A DNA stretch of 64,000 bases from Agrocybe praecox (Eukaryota; Basidiomycota; Agaricomycetes; Agaricales; Agrocybaceae): positions 1,541,001 to 1,605,000 of the forward strand of contig OZ024843.1 of the NCBI GenBank assembly GCA_964017145.1, read 5' to 3'. Position 1 is the stretch's first letter, and the number at the start of each line of letters is the position of its first letter. The translations under genes and the position numbers were made by a program. Positions 22,818-35,077 of this stretch are shown here, piece by piece. The notes beneath the pieces are model-generated. The model did not search any database. It saw only the letters and a list, made by a program, of their open reading frames with translations, and was not told the DNA's origin.

Positions 22818-25800
22818 CTATCCAGTGTCTCCATCCTTTTTGCCCGTTTCTGAAGATGGTGAGGAATCACTTGATGTAGGCGATATTGTTGGTTGACTGG
22901 AAGGCGTGGTGGATGCTACTGCTAAGCCAACAGCACCAAATTTAACCTTCATCTTCTTTGCAGGCGGATCTTCTCCATTTTTTGCTTTTGTGTTGGCCGG
23001 AATATCTCTGGAAGTGGCGCTTTCAGATACCTTCGTCGATTTACTAAGTCGCGTAATCAGGTCGTCCTCGTCTTCATCTCGTCGTCGTTTTTCTCCAGGT
23101 CGCATAGGCCCAAGATCTGGAGCTGGGGACTGGGATCTTGCTCTCCTGGATCGAGACATGGCTTCGAATGTGTCCTCTTCCTCGTCCTGGCTGGACTGTC
23201 GTTTTGGTGGAGGACCCGAGGATAGCTCTGAAGGCTTGCTTTCTGGTGGTGAGGCAGAACCAGACCCTGATGCTTCTGATGGGCTCTTTGATCCTTCCAG
23301 TGAGCTTGGCTCGTCGTCGTCCCCATCGTAATCGACTAGAGGGAGATTGCTGAGCTGTGGTGTTTTGAGAGGAGGTCGGTAACCCTTAGGTGCGCTCGTT
23401 AACCCTGGTCTTCGTTTGCGTTTCATCGATATGCTGTTTCCAGCCATAGGTGAAATATGTCCAGGAGTCTGTAGCCACTGCTGCTGACTGATGGAAGGAA
23501 GGATTTCAGTCTCGTCATCGTCTGCATTAAAGTAATCTTCCTCAGCAGAGTCGACATTGCGACCAGGACCCGACCACGATCGATCATCGGGAAGTCTAAT
23601 TTTATTCCGGCGGATCAGAAATTATACAAATGCACAAAAATAAAATAAATGACTCACTTTTGTGGGGTAGATTCCTCCGGCGGAGGAGCAATGTTCATTT
23701 CATGTCGACGAATGAACAGTTCAAATCGCTGACTGCCGAGAGGACTCTTAGCGAGCTTTTTAATCTCGTCCTCGTGATGGGTCATTATGTGGGCGATCAA
23801 TTCTTTCACGTTTTCCTACATAAGAGTGTCAATCCAAAGGCACTCAAGCATATAAAAAGTGTTTTCGTACCCTCCGCATGAAGTCAAAGTATTCTTGACA
23901 AGAACAACTTAACAGATTATCTCTCATTGATTCTTGGATTGTGAGGTCTAGAATGGGTTTCAAAACACCATGCTTCATGATCTGTTTATTAGTGTTGCTG
24001 TTATTTTGCTTCAAGAGGAGACGGAATATGCGGAATGCGGCTAGAAAAACATCTGTCAGTACAAATAGAAATTCCCATTAAAATTGGTTGAAAGTACACA
24101 CAATGCCGAAGATGCTTGTCTTTTGACTTGAACAGTGTCGCTGTACAAGGGAGGATGTTATTTGACATGACGTAGAAGTGACTCCTAAAACTGTGCTGCT
24201 GTAGGAAGTTGTGTACTAGGTCGCAAAGATAAACGAAGCGGTTAGTCTCTTCGCGACTAAGAGGCAGGGATGGCTCTTTGTATGCTCCACAAGTCGGAAG
24301 GTCCGCGATTGGCTTAAGCAATGTCTGAACACATTCATTGTAGAAATAATCCATGAAGCGTTCCAAGCCTGGCTCGTCCTTCCGTACAGCTATTGGTAGT
24401 TTGGGGCCGAGCTAAAAATAAGAACGTTATTTTGTTTCTCGGATCCGCATTGATGTTCTTAAACTCACCTCGGAAGCGCCTGCACCAGACTCAGAGTTCG
24501 GAGGTGTGTCCAGCCAGACTTTCAAAGCGTCTCCAATCTGGCTTTGGACAGCCAAGTCTTTGCTTTGAGCCATTCTCCTACAAGCTAATTGTAGAATCGA
24601 TATCGCTTTGCCGGCGGGTTTTTTCCCTGCCTCTCGCTCCTGGTCCATGGCAAATACTTGCTTCATCACATGGGACCTCACACCATTGATATCATGATCC
24701 AGCAATGCTGCCAAAATTTCACCCCCTGCACTGATGGCCGGCTTGTTGGCATCTTCTTTCTCAGGGAGCCCTATTGCCCATTCAACAGCAAAGAGCACAC
24801 CGCGGTCGACGAGCGTCCGGAACAGAGCTATTCTGGCTGGCATTTGGATGTTCTTTCCCATGACTGAGAGCTGTTGTAACAGCATTACCACTTCTCTCCG
24901 CAGTGCAATATCATCTTCCGTCAAAAGTTCAGGAGGTATATATGCAAACGAATTAGGCAGTCTTCCTCCTCGCCCATTTACACTGATAAGTGCGGCCTTG
25001 CCGTTGACGGATTTTGGACTTGAGACGGTTGGTTTCTGATCGGCCTCCGTCTTGACTGTGTCTTCTTTACTGACATTGTCGCCATGCCCATTGAGGCTGA
25101 TAACCATATGTTGTGAGCTTTGCAGGGTTTGTGCTTGTGCTTGAGCAATACGTCTCGAATTTGCAACGCCACCATTCAGCATATCCTCGTCCACGAAGAG
25201 CCTAACAATGTCCCGCAAAAAGCTCGGATCTTGTTGCACGTGTGAAATGATGTCGATCTGGTTAAAGATGATACATGATGTCAGGACGTTGAATGTGGAG
25301 TCGTCTAAGGCCCGGGCAAGGACAACATCTTTAAGGAACTGTAGGCGGTAGGTGTGGTGGATTTTGCGTTGAGTAGGTGCATCACGAATAGGTATGGGTT
25401 GGTGAAATTGGGTAGTGTTGTGCAAGAAGTCACGGTAGTTCGCCTTATGATTAGGAAATTCTGGGTCATCTATTTAGGGACTGCGTATTAGCGCGCTAAA
25501 GATAAGAATCTAATCGTATGCTTACACTCAAGCATCCCAACCACTCCAAAGAATATGTCATCCTCCAGGATGTGTTCGTACATCGAATGATCATTCAGCA
25601 TTACTGTAAAATCAACTGTTGAGAAACATTCCTTCTGCACCTCTTCGCACTCACGTATGGTTTGCATTAGACTGCAGAGAGAATGCAGAGTTTCTAGGTT
25701 TTCCAGGTCTTCGGCGGTGTGCATGACTTTAATAAGAGACTTGATGTAATCCTATGAACGGGGCAAAACGAGCCAATCTTAAATCAGTTATTAATCTTTT

Positions 25801-27291
25801 TGCATAATATAGAATACATTCATCGCTGCGGAAACAGAACGAAGGTATTCTACATGTGCTCGAAGGAAAAATAAGCAATGGATGAAGTTGTTGAAGAATA
25901 GTAGAGAATCCATGGATTCTTGTTGGGGTAGAATTATGTCTATTGAAAAGGTAGCACTCACTTCTTGTTGAATGTATTCACATATCCGCTCTTTCACAGG
26001 CTGCGTCCTCGCTAATGATTTGATCGCCCGCTCAATCTCACCGATAATCCCCATCTGTGGTTGAGGAAGGTGGCCCGAACGTATGATGCTGGAGGTAGTA
26101 ACAGAGGTTTCTGCTCCAAGGAGAGGTGAAGACGAGACGAGTAATCCGTTGTCTGGTCAAGAATGAGTCAACAGACGCATAACCGAAATACATTCACTAA
26201 CCAGATGAATTCATATGCCGTCGGACTTCTTGTATAAAATTCCACACCTCTGCACAACCTTCAGGATCTTGGAAGCTCAAGGCATAATCAATGCCATCAG
26301 GTTCGGTCCATACGATGAGTGTATCTTTATTTCAATTAACAAATGCATTAGCAAAGGTGCAAAAGTGATTACCGGAAGAAGCGGGAAACGTCTTCTGGTG
26401 ATGGTCGCGTGCGGGGGAAAAGAAAGAAGGGGAAGGGCAAGAGAGGCAATATTAACGTACCTTGCTGCCGCTGGTAAACATCACTTGAACGAATAGCTGT
26501 TGACAAAACGATTTCCGCATAATTCCTCTCAGAACGAGCGATAAGGAAAGCTTGATTCGTGTCGTCGGAGAACTGGCCAAAGCAGAAAGCAGTTCCCTGA
26601 TCTACCCATCGGGAGCCCACGAGTTCGTAAACCTACAGTGATATGGATATGTGAGCATCTCGAGAAACACGAGTGAACAATGATAGAATGTGTCGCGTCT
26701 ATCTGGCAATCTTGCATGCTCGATTTCAGCGGACATGCCATGAAGAGGGGAAGGAAAAGTGAATGTTGAGTAATACGGAAGGATGCATACCTTGACGCGT
26801 TTCAATTCGTGATCCTGGTTGGGAATCCAATCCTGGCCCTCCTCTGAAACGATAAAGTTGCTCATTCCTTGGTTTGTAGCATGGTCCGGTGTGTGCTCGA
26901 GTAATTCAATCTGACCATTCACATGCCCCAAGAGAACCTCTCCTTCTTCTTTAATTACTAGAGAGTCGGATGCCACATTCTGCATCTCCGTGCCGCCTCC
27001 GCCTTTGTCTTGCCCCTCCCCAACTGCTTCCGCTGTCCATGTAACTTCTTCTCCCGTTTGAGAGCTGACAGGCGATATATCTGACGAGCCAGCGGTCCAT
27101 CCTCCTTCAGTAGGAAATATAAGCGTAGGGTCTGCAAAAGCAAGACTTTGATCTATAGGTGACTGTGATTCTGGAATGGAAGACTGAGGGACAGAAACGG
27201 TGGTGGGGCCAGCACCAGTGGCATCGGAAGGAGTGATTATGGGCTGAGGGAGGAGTTGAGGTTGTGTGGACGCGCTGGCAGGGCCATCCAT
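22818..27291 (-). CDS. PSY2: Protein phosphatase 4 regulatory subunit 3 (Psy2/SMEK)
   Basis: Regulatory subunit of the PP4 phosphatase complex, which acts in DNA-damage recovery and other dephosphorylation steps. The start chosen is the ATG at 27291 (MDGPASASTQ); an in-frame ATG at 27405 is possible, but a tract ending in ccttctacag just upstream suggests a leader intron. After an acidic extension of about 180 residues comes the EVH1/PH-like domain (RRVKVYEL-type start, here LKRVKVYELVGSRWVDQGTA, then YQRQQGTLIVW and EVWNFIQEVR). The conserved SMK-1 region and helical repeats follow over about 24000-26000 (DHSMYEHILEDDIFFGVVGM, YRLQFLKDVVLARALDD, RFMDYFYNECVQTLLKPI). The C-terminus is disordered, with an acidic stretch and KRRRDEDEDD and PPAKKMKVKF nuclear-type signals. 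At least ten introns are present. Stop at 22818-22820. Confidence 0.93.
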
Positions 27292-27655
27292 GGCCAGCGA
27301 CTGAATATTTAGAGCCTGTAGAAGGAATATGAGCGAGAAAAATGAACGGAGGAGTGACAGAGGGCGTTCGGGCTCGTGGGTAACTTTCTCCGCCAAATAA
27401 ACCACCTCGGCCCGTAGTCTTTGGCAACCAACAAACGCTGAGCTGGCATTTCCTCATTATATTCTTATTTTTTAAACAATATCGTAGCATTCAAGAACAA
27501 CAGCGTCAATGACAATCTCCATTTTTCTCTCATTACCGTCCTCTCAACGTGTTTTTGAGGCCAACAACACGTTTTGACCGGCATACTACTTATGTAAGCA
27601 CGTGAAAAAATCGACTAGGGACGCTTCACTTTGTTCAACCAGCACATCCATCATC
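27292..27655. promoter_or_regulatory. Divergent promoter region, PP4R3 / TOM20
   Basis: About 360 bases between diverging starts, partly the PP4R3 leader. No clear core element was found; repeated cacg and cgtg words occur near 27550-27605. Confidence 0.45.
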
Positions 27656-28424
27656 ATGGACAGCAAGTTCACCACCTATATCACGGCTGCGGCTGTCACC
27701 GTTGCGGCTGGCCTCGCGGTATACGCCATGTACTTTGATTACAAGCGAAGGAACGATGTTGACTTCCGCAAGAAGCTCAGTATGTCTTGCAATGACAATA
27801 CGCAGTTATGATGGAGTTAACATTTTCTTGCAGAAAAAGAGAAAAAGCGCGTCCAGAAAGCCGTCGCTGAAAGCCAGCAAAGCGAACTTGCTGCATCCAG
27901 CAATGACATTACCCCCGCTGCTCTCAGAGAAGTCCTAAAGCAGGTCAGAGAAGACCCTGGTCCTCAATCACCCGAAGAGAGGGAGTCGTATTTCATGAAC
28001 CAAGTTGGCCTTGGTGAACAACTTGCGGCACAAGGTATATATGCGTTCTTGACATTCGTATGAACGCGCGTTCACCTTGCTATTAGGTCCCAAATTCTAT
28101 CTCCCAGCAGCGACCGCTTTCTTCCGCGCTCTCAGGGTATATCCTGCCCCCGTCGAGCTCATTGTCATCTACGAAAAGACCATCATTGAACCTGTATTCA
28201 AGGTATGCTCTACATATACTATATCATAGCATATGAGCTGACAGTAGCTCCTGCAGTTGATCATGGATTTGTCTCAACTGGACGTGAGTGATTCCGCTTC
28301 AGCAGATTTTGACGCCATAAGTCTCGACGGCCACGATACTAGTCCGATTAGGGGCCCTCCATCTGAGGCATCGTCCCAAGAATGGGACAAAGTCACCGAC
28401 CCAGGAACTCAAACCCCAGCCTGA
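27656..28424 (+). CDS. TOM20: Mitochondrial import receptor subunit TOM20
   Basis: Outer-membrane receptor for presequences in the TOM complex. It starts at the ATG at 27656. An N-terminal membrane anchor (TYITAAAVTVAAGLAVYAMY) is followed by DYKRRNDVDFRKKL and the KKEKKRVQKA linker. The TPR-like receptor domain follows: FMNQVGLGEQLAAQGP, FYLPAATAFFRALRVYP, VELIVIYEKTIIEPVFKL. The tail (EWDKVTDPGTQTPA) ends at TGA 28422-28424. Introns are at about 27780-27832, 28036-28086 and 28204-28257. A strong donor-like site (gac|gtgagt at 28284) inside the last exon is in phase 0. See the finding on possible splicing into the SET gene downstream. Confidence 0.93.
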
Positions 28425-28693
28425 GCGTTCGCTAGCAAAATTGTTGGATTACGTCATTGAAGGCTGGTGGCACCTCTCTTGTTGGAGGAAGGAAGGGAGG
28501 ACGAGGAAAAGCTGTGCGTTTGTAGAGCAGTTGACACAATATCCTTTCCCATATTCATCTTTATCTGCTTCGTCGTCATTTGCAACATATGTTCTAATAT
28601 ATCTCTTGCGTTTCCTCTCTTTTTGCATGAAATTATCTAGGTGAAATATCGCATTGAAGGTGAGCCGTGGAAGACTGTTTGAGAGTGTATCAG

Positions 28694-30066
28694 AAGACTG
28701 AGTTATCATGGTTTGCTTCTTCAGCTTACTTTGACAATTTCCCTCCCAAAGGGACGAATGTTTCGGTCGTCATTCGTGAAGTAACACCAGGCCAAGGTAA
28801 TAGACATATTCTCGTTGCAGACAAAGATTTTGTTGCTGGAGAAGTCATCTACAAGGTTAGTTGATGACCAGTCTCTCTACCCTTCACTTAAGTTGACTGC
28901 TTTTCTTCAAAGGAATTCCCCGTCGTCACCGCTCTAGATCCCGATTTGCGCGAACAAGGAACTCATTGTGACCAATGTCTCCGTCCCATTCAAGCCGGCA
29001 TGTCCATCCAAGCGCCTCCCAGTGATAGACCTAGCCCTCTTATTCTAAGCTACTGCTCCAAGGCATGTATGCTAGCCAGTAAGAACCAGCATCATTCCCT
29101 CCTCTTTACCCTCGACCCCGCACTACCTCCGGAGATTCCTTCGCCACCTGCGATACCCCAACTACAGGAAGCTCGACGCGAAGCCCAGGTCAAGTTATCA
29201 GACCACCTCAAAAAAGAACACCGCCTTGTCCCGTTGCTCGTTGCTCGCTTCATTGCTCGTCAGGTTGCATTCGAGACACAGAAATTGGCACAGGCGACTG
29301 CTCCTGGAACGGTCTTCCCGGCTGCTGAAGCAGACTATACTGACTCAGACAACCAGACTGAGAAATACGTCCTCGCTGATCATCTTGAACGTTTGAGATA
29401 CCTCGAAGTTGTCCCCGACAATGATGAATTCAAGCTTATGAAGGATGTTTTGGCTGCTGCGCTTCCCGGTCTTGAAGAGTTTATCTCTGATGAGAAATAC
29501 GCGACTCTTTGCGGTAAAATGGCCTACAATGCATTCGGCGTATGCTTTGGTGGTGGCCGCGATGACAGGGTACGTATCTCATCCCTTAACACCTTATCAC
29601 TTTTTATTAATGAACTTTACAGCCTCAGTCTGCTGCTCGACCTGAAGACGTCGAGAAAACCCGTACACCTTACGGTACCCAGCGTCAAGTCGGAAGCGCC
29701 CTTTACACCGTTTCATCCTACCTGACCCACTCTTGCCAACCGTCTGCCCGCCCATCCTTCAGCTCCGGCACATCCGAGATCTCCATCATCGCTAATAAGG
29801 ATATCAAAAAAGGAGATATCCTCACTGTCGCATTCGTTGACGTTACCCAACATCCCGATGAGTCGCCTATCGAATGCAGACGCAGGAGGCGCTTCGAACT
29901 CGCCAGGGGATGGAGATTCTCATGCAACTGCGAACGTTGTGTTGAGGAGGCCAAGTCAATGACCCCCGCGGAAAAGGGCAGCTCGCCTGAAGACCAAAAG
30001 GATGAATCTAAAGTTGAAGCTACAGTGGACAAGTACACTATGGAACCCACAGATGATGTCGAGTAA
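28694..30066 (+). CDS. SET-domain protein (Set5/Set6/SMYD-like), 5' end unresolved
   Basis: Candidate lysine methyltransferase with a split SET domain. The SET N-part is VVIREVTPGQGNRHILVADK then FVAGEVIYKEFPVV. A Cys-rich insert follows (HCDQCLRPIQ, LSYCSKACMLAS; zf-MYND-like Cys pairs). After a helical region, the C-part is SYLTHSCQPSARPSF, then KDIKKGDILTVAFVDV and the post-SET WRFSCNCERCVEE. The usual NHSC is THSC here. Introns are at 28858-28913 and near 29570-29622. The reading frame is open from 28664 (TGA at 28661-28663) and contains no ATG before the SET core. The true start must therefore lie in an upstream exon, or the frame is translated as an extension of TOM20. The start given is the first base after a cag acceptor. 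Stop TAA at 30064-30066. Confidence 0.8.
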
Positions 30067-30735
30067 AGTCCATCCGACGTAATTGTTAATTCCACAAAAC
30101 AGGATTATTTATTATTTTCTGTTGATGGACAATCTCATTCGCATAAACCACCATCCAACCCCTTCGACCCCTATCTATATCCTTACTTTAATTGCACAAC
30201 TCTTTCTAATTAAAAAAGGTAGTGGGACTTGGAGCTTAGAGCTCGAGCGCGTAATTTTAATTGAATAAAATCAATCATTTTTTTGGTCCGGGCCAGCGAG
30301 GGTATACTATTGTTGAGGAGAACAGCTACAGATGATTAGATGTACAAGTAGGGTAATGGCAAGTAGCAAGATGATTTTGATGACCAAAACAGCATGGCTA
30401 TCAGGTACAGAGAGCAGGCAAATTAGGACATAAAACTAAGTAGTGAACGTACAACAGCACATGCATGAATTGACGGATCCATGTATACTAGAAAAGAGCT
30501 GCGAATGAAAAAAGGCGTCTCTGATAAAAGACGCATTTACAGGAAGAGAAAAAAATTAGTAGAAGACGATTGTAAAGGTATAGAACGTTGAAGCCACTCG
30601 GCTAGTTATCTCATATACACTATATAATTATGGGTTAGGAGAAATGGATATGTTCGTGGTTGGTATTGATTGTGGAATATTGAATGATTAATTTTCTTCG
30701 TCCCGAAAGCTTTTGAATGAAAGACAAAGCAATGA
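30067..30735. other. Convergent intergenic region
   Basis: About 670 A/T-rich bases between the SET gene stop and the stop of the next minus-strand gene. It holds both 3' UTRs (aattaaaaaa and tgaataaaatcaatc around 30210-30270 are polyadenylation-type words). No gene seen. Confidence 0.5.
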
Positions 30736-33700
30736 TTAGGCCAAACTCCTCCACATTCCTTCTTCGGGCAATTCGCTACGGGCCTGCAAAATCCTCCTGG
30801 CATGTTTACGAGCTTTCTCCCCTGGACTTGTCGATTCGACATTCGCCTGCTCGGAATCTTCTTCGATGTCTTCTTCCTCCTCTTCCTCTGCAATGGCGAA
30901 ATCAAGTGTACCAGGATCCATTGCACGATTACGGTCACGTTCCGCATAGGCGGCGTTATGGAGAGCGACTGAGTTAACCCTTCCTAGAGAACTGGTCCTC
31001 CTTGACGAGTCTGAAGGTACTGCGGATGGGGCAAGATACGAAGCGAGACTAAGTTGTTCTCTAGGTTTCGGTCGGTTGATATTAACCGGCAGTGACCCTG
31101 GTATGAATCGGTAGGGTGTTGACGAATCTATGCAAAATAAATACCCAGTTATAAATTAACAAAATGCGCACGAAACATCACCGACCTTCATCATCATCAT
31201 CGCTCTCCTCTTGGCTCGAATCTGCGTCTCCCGTCCTTTTCATGTTAATTGGTTTAGTCCTAGACTCATTCGCATCACTGTTTTCTTCTTCGTCGATGTT
31301 ATCGAGATCCGATTCTTCTTTGGAGTCTTGTCGACGCGTGAATGATCGCCAAGCTCTGCTACCTGGAGTCCAGGCACCACGATGGCTGGGAGTGTCTGCA
31401 GCCACTAATTTGAGGATTTCGGCATCATGTTCGTTGTGAGTTGTTGGACTTAATGGACTTAGTGGAGAAGCAGGCTTTCGTGATCCCTCAACGGTAGTAC
31501 TAGAGTAGACTCTAGGCGGGAGCATGCTTTGTGAAGACGAATCAACACCAGGATGACTCCTCATCGGTCGAATGTGCGATGGATTAGGCAACGAGGCAGG
31601 TCTAAGATATGCGAATGCATCCATAGCTGCTTTGTTTTGCGGACGCGACGTACGAGCACGAACTGGGCGGGAAGCAGGTTGTTCCAGAAGGGGTAGCGTT
31701 ATTTGCTTTGGATCGCCATCTATATCAGGTATGCCGATACCATCGAGATCTTCCAATGCAAAGATCATATCTTCATGCGAATTCCGTTAGATATCATACG
31801 GTACAGCAAAATGACACATTTACCTCTTGAATTTTCATTAGCTTTATGTGCTTCTTCCTCCTGAGTTTCACTTCCGTTCTTAAACGTTACTACAGCTGGC
31901 TTAACGTCGAAAGTGACCTTTCTTTTTCCCTTATCACGACCCCTCGTCGGTGTAGCATCCCGAGCAGTCTGATCGTGACCGTCTCCCGGGGCTTCAATCG
32001 CAGCGGGTTGCTGATCCGCTGCTTGGATATCTGGCTTAGGACCCCCAGTAGTGATAAGATCAGTTGAAATTTGGGAAGGCCCGGCCTCTTTCTCTTTGTT
32101 GCTAACTCTGGAGGCTTCTTCGCGTCGTTTCTGCAACGCTTTCATTTCTTCCTCTATGACAAAAAACCTATAAGTAGCTTGAGTGTTGAGCCCCTCATCG
32201 AGGTTGCGGTTGAACTCCAATATGTTTATTCCTTTAGTAGGTGGCATCGAATGAACGAGAGTCGAAGATCCCGTATGGGAAGTTGACCGTGACCTGCTAG
32301 AACCATTTTGACTTGGAGAAGCTGCCCGTTGGGATACATCTGCCCTGGGATGATGAAAATGTGACGTAGCCAACGATGCGGAAAGCGCTGATACTCGGGG
32401 TAAAGATGTTGATGCAGACAGAGGAGCAGGAGCCACAGGTTGGGGTACAAAGTTCCGGATTGACACTGAAGAAGCCGTCGACAAAGGGCTGGTGACACCA
32501 CTGGGAGAAAAGGCACCATTGTCTTTTGACTTTAACCTAACAGAAGAACGTGTTGAATTACGACGTCTGTCTCCCTCCTTCTGGACGGCTTGCAAGTGTT
32601 CTTTGTAGTTTTGCCAGAGAGCCTCCACTTGGCCCTTGAGGATATTTTCTTCCTTCTCAACGCCGACAGTCTCGGCCTTTATAAAATCCGCTATTCGTTG
32701 TTCCGCAGCTGCACGTATCTGCTTGGATGTTTCATCAGCAATTGACGCCAGGTGAATGAATATTGGATGTGACGATGTGAACGGAGGCGGTAAGAATAAT
32801 TGTTTTAAGTTTGTCATGTATTCGGAGGGAGCCTCTGGAGAAACGTCCGGAGAAACAGTAGTCGATGAGGACGGGTCTTCATTGTCGGATGACGCCGAAA
32901 GAGGAGATAGCGAGGGTGGTAACAAAAGTGAAAAGGGCGTAGCAAATGAAGATGATGACTCGGCAGTCGAAATATTATTTCCTACCTAGCATGCATGATT
33001 CACGAAGTCAGCTTATAAGTTCATGATAATTGAGAGAACAGGATGGATAGATCCCACGTCAATGGGGAAGAAATTAAAGAGGTTATGCGCTTGGAATCGA
33101 TGAAACAATAAAAGAGATGTTACTTACAATACTATCTGTGTGAACACCAACCCATCCTGTCGCGCTCTTCAAGATCTCCTGTTCTACCCATTCTTCTGTA
33201 GGCAGTAGAATAGTTTCATTTCCTTCTACGTCTAACGAGATGGTCTGATGCACGCGATAGATAGCCAAGTCGCAGAATAAACAGGTCACCGATGTGAAGC
33301 GCGAATACTTTGTACTACCTGCAATACGTTCAGGTTTCGAGGTCAGTCTAACAGTCGCCTGAGGATGTGCCTAAGAATTTAAAATGGTACATCAGAGCGC
33401 CAGCCATTGTGTGTGCAGCGACAAACGCACTACGGTGATTCCATCCTCCTTGACAAAGACTGGCGTGTATGCCTGATCGTGAGGATACTCTGGTCGGGAT
33501 GATGTAGGTGTCGAAGAGGTTATGCGTATATTGAGACACTTGCACGCATACTGGGCAATTTGGCTGCCTATATTGTCGCTGGCCATGAGATGGCGGAAGA
33601 AAGAGCGACTGTTCTGGATAAGTCCCGCTGTGCTGAGTCGGACGTGGTAGTCAACAATGGCAATCCACCCGGATCGGGCTCCGGGGCTCAATTCGGACAT
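30736..33700 (-). CDS. Basidiomycete-type protein with candidate Mss4-like zinc site and coiled coil (hypothetical)
   Basis: Starts at the ATG at 33700 (MSELSPGARSGWIAIVDYHV). The first 170 residues look folded: QIAQYACKCLNIRIT and, after an intron, SRFTSVTCLFCDLAIYRV place a C-x-C pair and a C-x-x-C pair at opposite ends of beta-rich sequence. This recalls the zinc-ribbon/Mss4-like fold of Yippee and Mis18 proteins. The rest is long and polar. It has one predicted helical coiled coil (ASIADETSKQIRAAAEQRI, then EALWQNYKEHLQAVQKEG), Ser/Pro-rich segments, KRKVTFDVKP, a RARTSRPQNKA block, and an acidic E/D run near the end before KARKHARRILQARSELP. Introns lie near 33330-33420, 33125-33290 (several short ones), 32990, 31780-31830 and 31125-31190. 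I do not recognise a named orthologue. Confidence 0.65.
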
Positions 33701-34392
33701 TCAAACCGGACCTTGGAGAAAAAGCACTGACAAGCCTCCCCACTTTACTTTAAACAACAAGGTTATATGCATGCACCAGACAATACTATTTGTAGTATAT
33801 GCTATTCTATTTGTGACGATGAGATAGATAGAAAAGAATAAGCATACCTGGTTAAGCATAGCAACAACGCCTTTCACTACTACCATCAAATCTCATCCTG
33901 CACAGATATTACCACTGTTAAAGGTTTAGTGAAAATAATAAAAGGTAAAAGAAATAGATCACCTACCGTCCTCAGATCGTACAGGCAGCCCATCTTTACA
34001 TCCTATACTTGTGTGGCGAAAAACTCAGGTACACACCGAAATTTTATGATATCCGCCTAAGGGTGTGTCGAATGAACTTGTGCAATGCAGAACTCGATGA
34101 TCATGGGTTCTATGGATGCAGTAGGCGAATCCTCCAGGAAATCACTAAAATATGGCTCTTATGTATATTGACCAAGTACATCGGGACCTCAGTTGCAGTG
34201 TATGAGGGTGGGTAAAGGAGTCATGCAACTTCATATGGTCATCATTCATGTCGTATAGTCGCGTCGACGTTAGATTTTCGGGGGTTCAGCATACGACATC
34301 TATTCGGAGACATTCATTGGAGAGTTCCGCTTAACATAGAACACTCCTCGCACATCAAAAATACGTCGAGCGGATAATTATATCAAGTTCAA
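33701..34392. other. Intergenic: promoter of the coiled-coil gene and 3' end of the CFEM gene
   Basis: About 690 bases between two minus-strand genes. Only short ORFs without recognisable features. Nothing else seen. Confidence 0.5.
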
Positions 34393-35018
34393 TCAAAGGA
34401 ACAACGTCGTGCCAACTAAAGTAGCACCGATGACCAGCAGAGCAGGCGCCGTGTTTGCTCTGCCGTTGTTAGACAGATCTGGCGCGTTTGGGTTGTGCAT
34501 CGGAGGTGGTTTTGCTAGTGGAATTATCCGATTCCTTCCTCAGATTTGATTTACTGGGTGAAGTTTGATTACGAACCTGCTCCTGCCGAGTTACCATTGG
34601 CATTGGAAGCACCCGAGGAGGCGCCAGCTAGAAAGAAGGATTAGCAAATGAAAATTTGAGTATCAACTCCAGGAAAAAGTTTACCACCAGCGTCAGACTC
34701 GCAAAACGAGTGTACTATGGTCGCGGTCTGAGATTGATCTTGAGCAGAACAGTTGGATTCTACGCAATCGTTTACTGTGTCGAGGTTTGAATCTGAACAT
34801 TGACAAGCCAGATCGTTTCTAAAGAGTAAATTTATTAGCATACTTCGTTCGAAGAGATACAATATGTTAAAGACTTACGAGCTACAACCTGATTGCGCAT
34901 TTGCTTGATCTAAGCACTGCTGTGCGCATGGAGGTAAAGTTGACTGGGCAGCAATATTTTGAACAAAGCAAAGGGTCGAGAGAAAACTGAGCGCAAAAAA
35001 AAGGCGAATGTTCAACAT
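34393..35018 (-). CDS. GPI-anchored CFEM-domain cell-wall protein
   Basis: Small secreted cysteine-rich protein of the fungal CFEM family (cell surface; some members bind haem or act in host contact). The start at 35018 gives the signal peptide MLNIRLFFALSFLSTLCFVQ, cleaved near NIAAQ. The CFEM domain has eight cysteines in order: PPCAQQC, QSGC, LACQC, NDC, ESNC and HSFC. A Gly/Ser/Asn/Ala-rich linker (ASSGASNANGNSAGAG) follows. The C-terminus is a hydrophobic GPI signal (TAPALLVIGATLVGTTLFL) ending at TGA. Introns lie at about 34821-34878, 34629-34683 and 34500-34575. An earlier in-frame ATG at 35066 is only 5 bases inside the TATA box and is unlikely to be used. The Asp position that binds haem iron in some members was not resolved. 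Confidence 0.88.
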
Positions 35019-35070
35019 TCTGAAGGCTGGGACCGCGGCGGATAATATGCTTGCCATGAACTTCAAGGCT

Positions 35071-35077
35071 TTTTATA
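35071..35077 (-). promoter_or_regulatory. TATA box of the CFEM gene
   Basis: TATAAAA on the minus strand, about 53 bases upstream of the chosen ATG at 35018. A start site about 30 bases downstream falls near 35045, which leaves a short leader and excludes the in-frame ATGs at 35066 and 35057. Confidence 0.6.
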
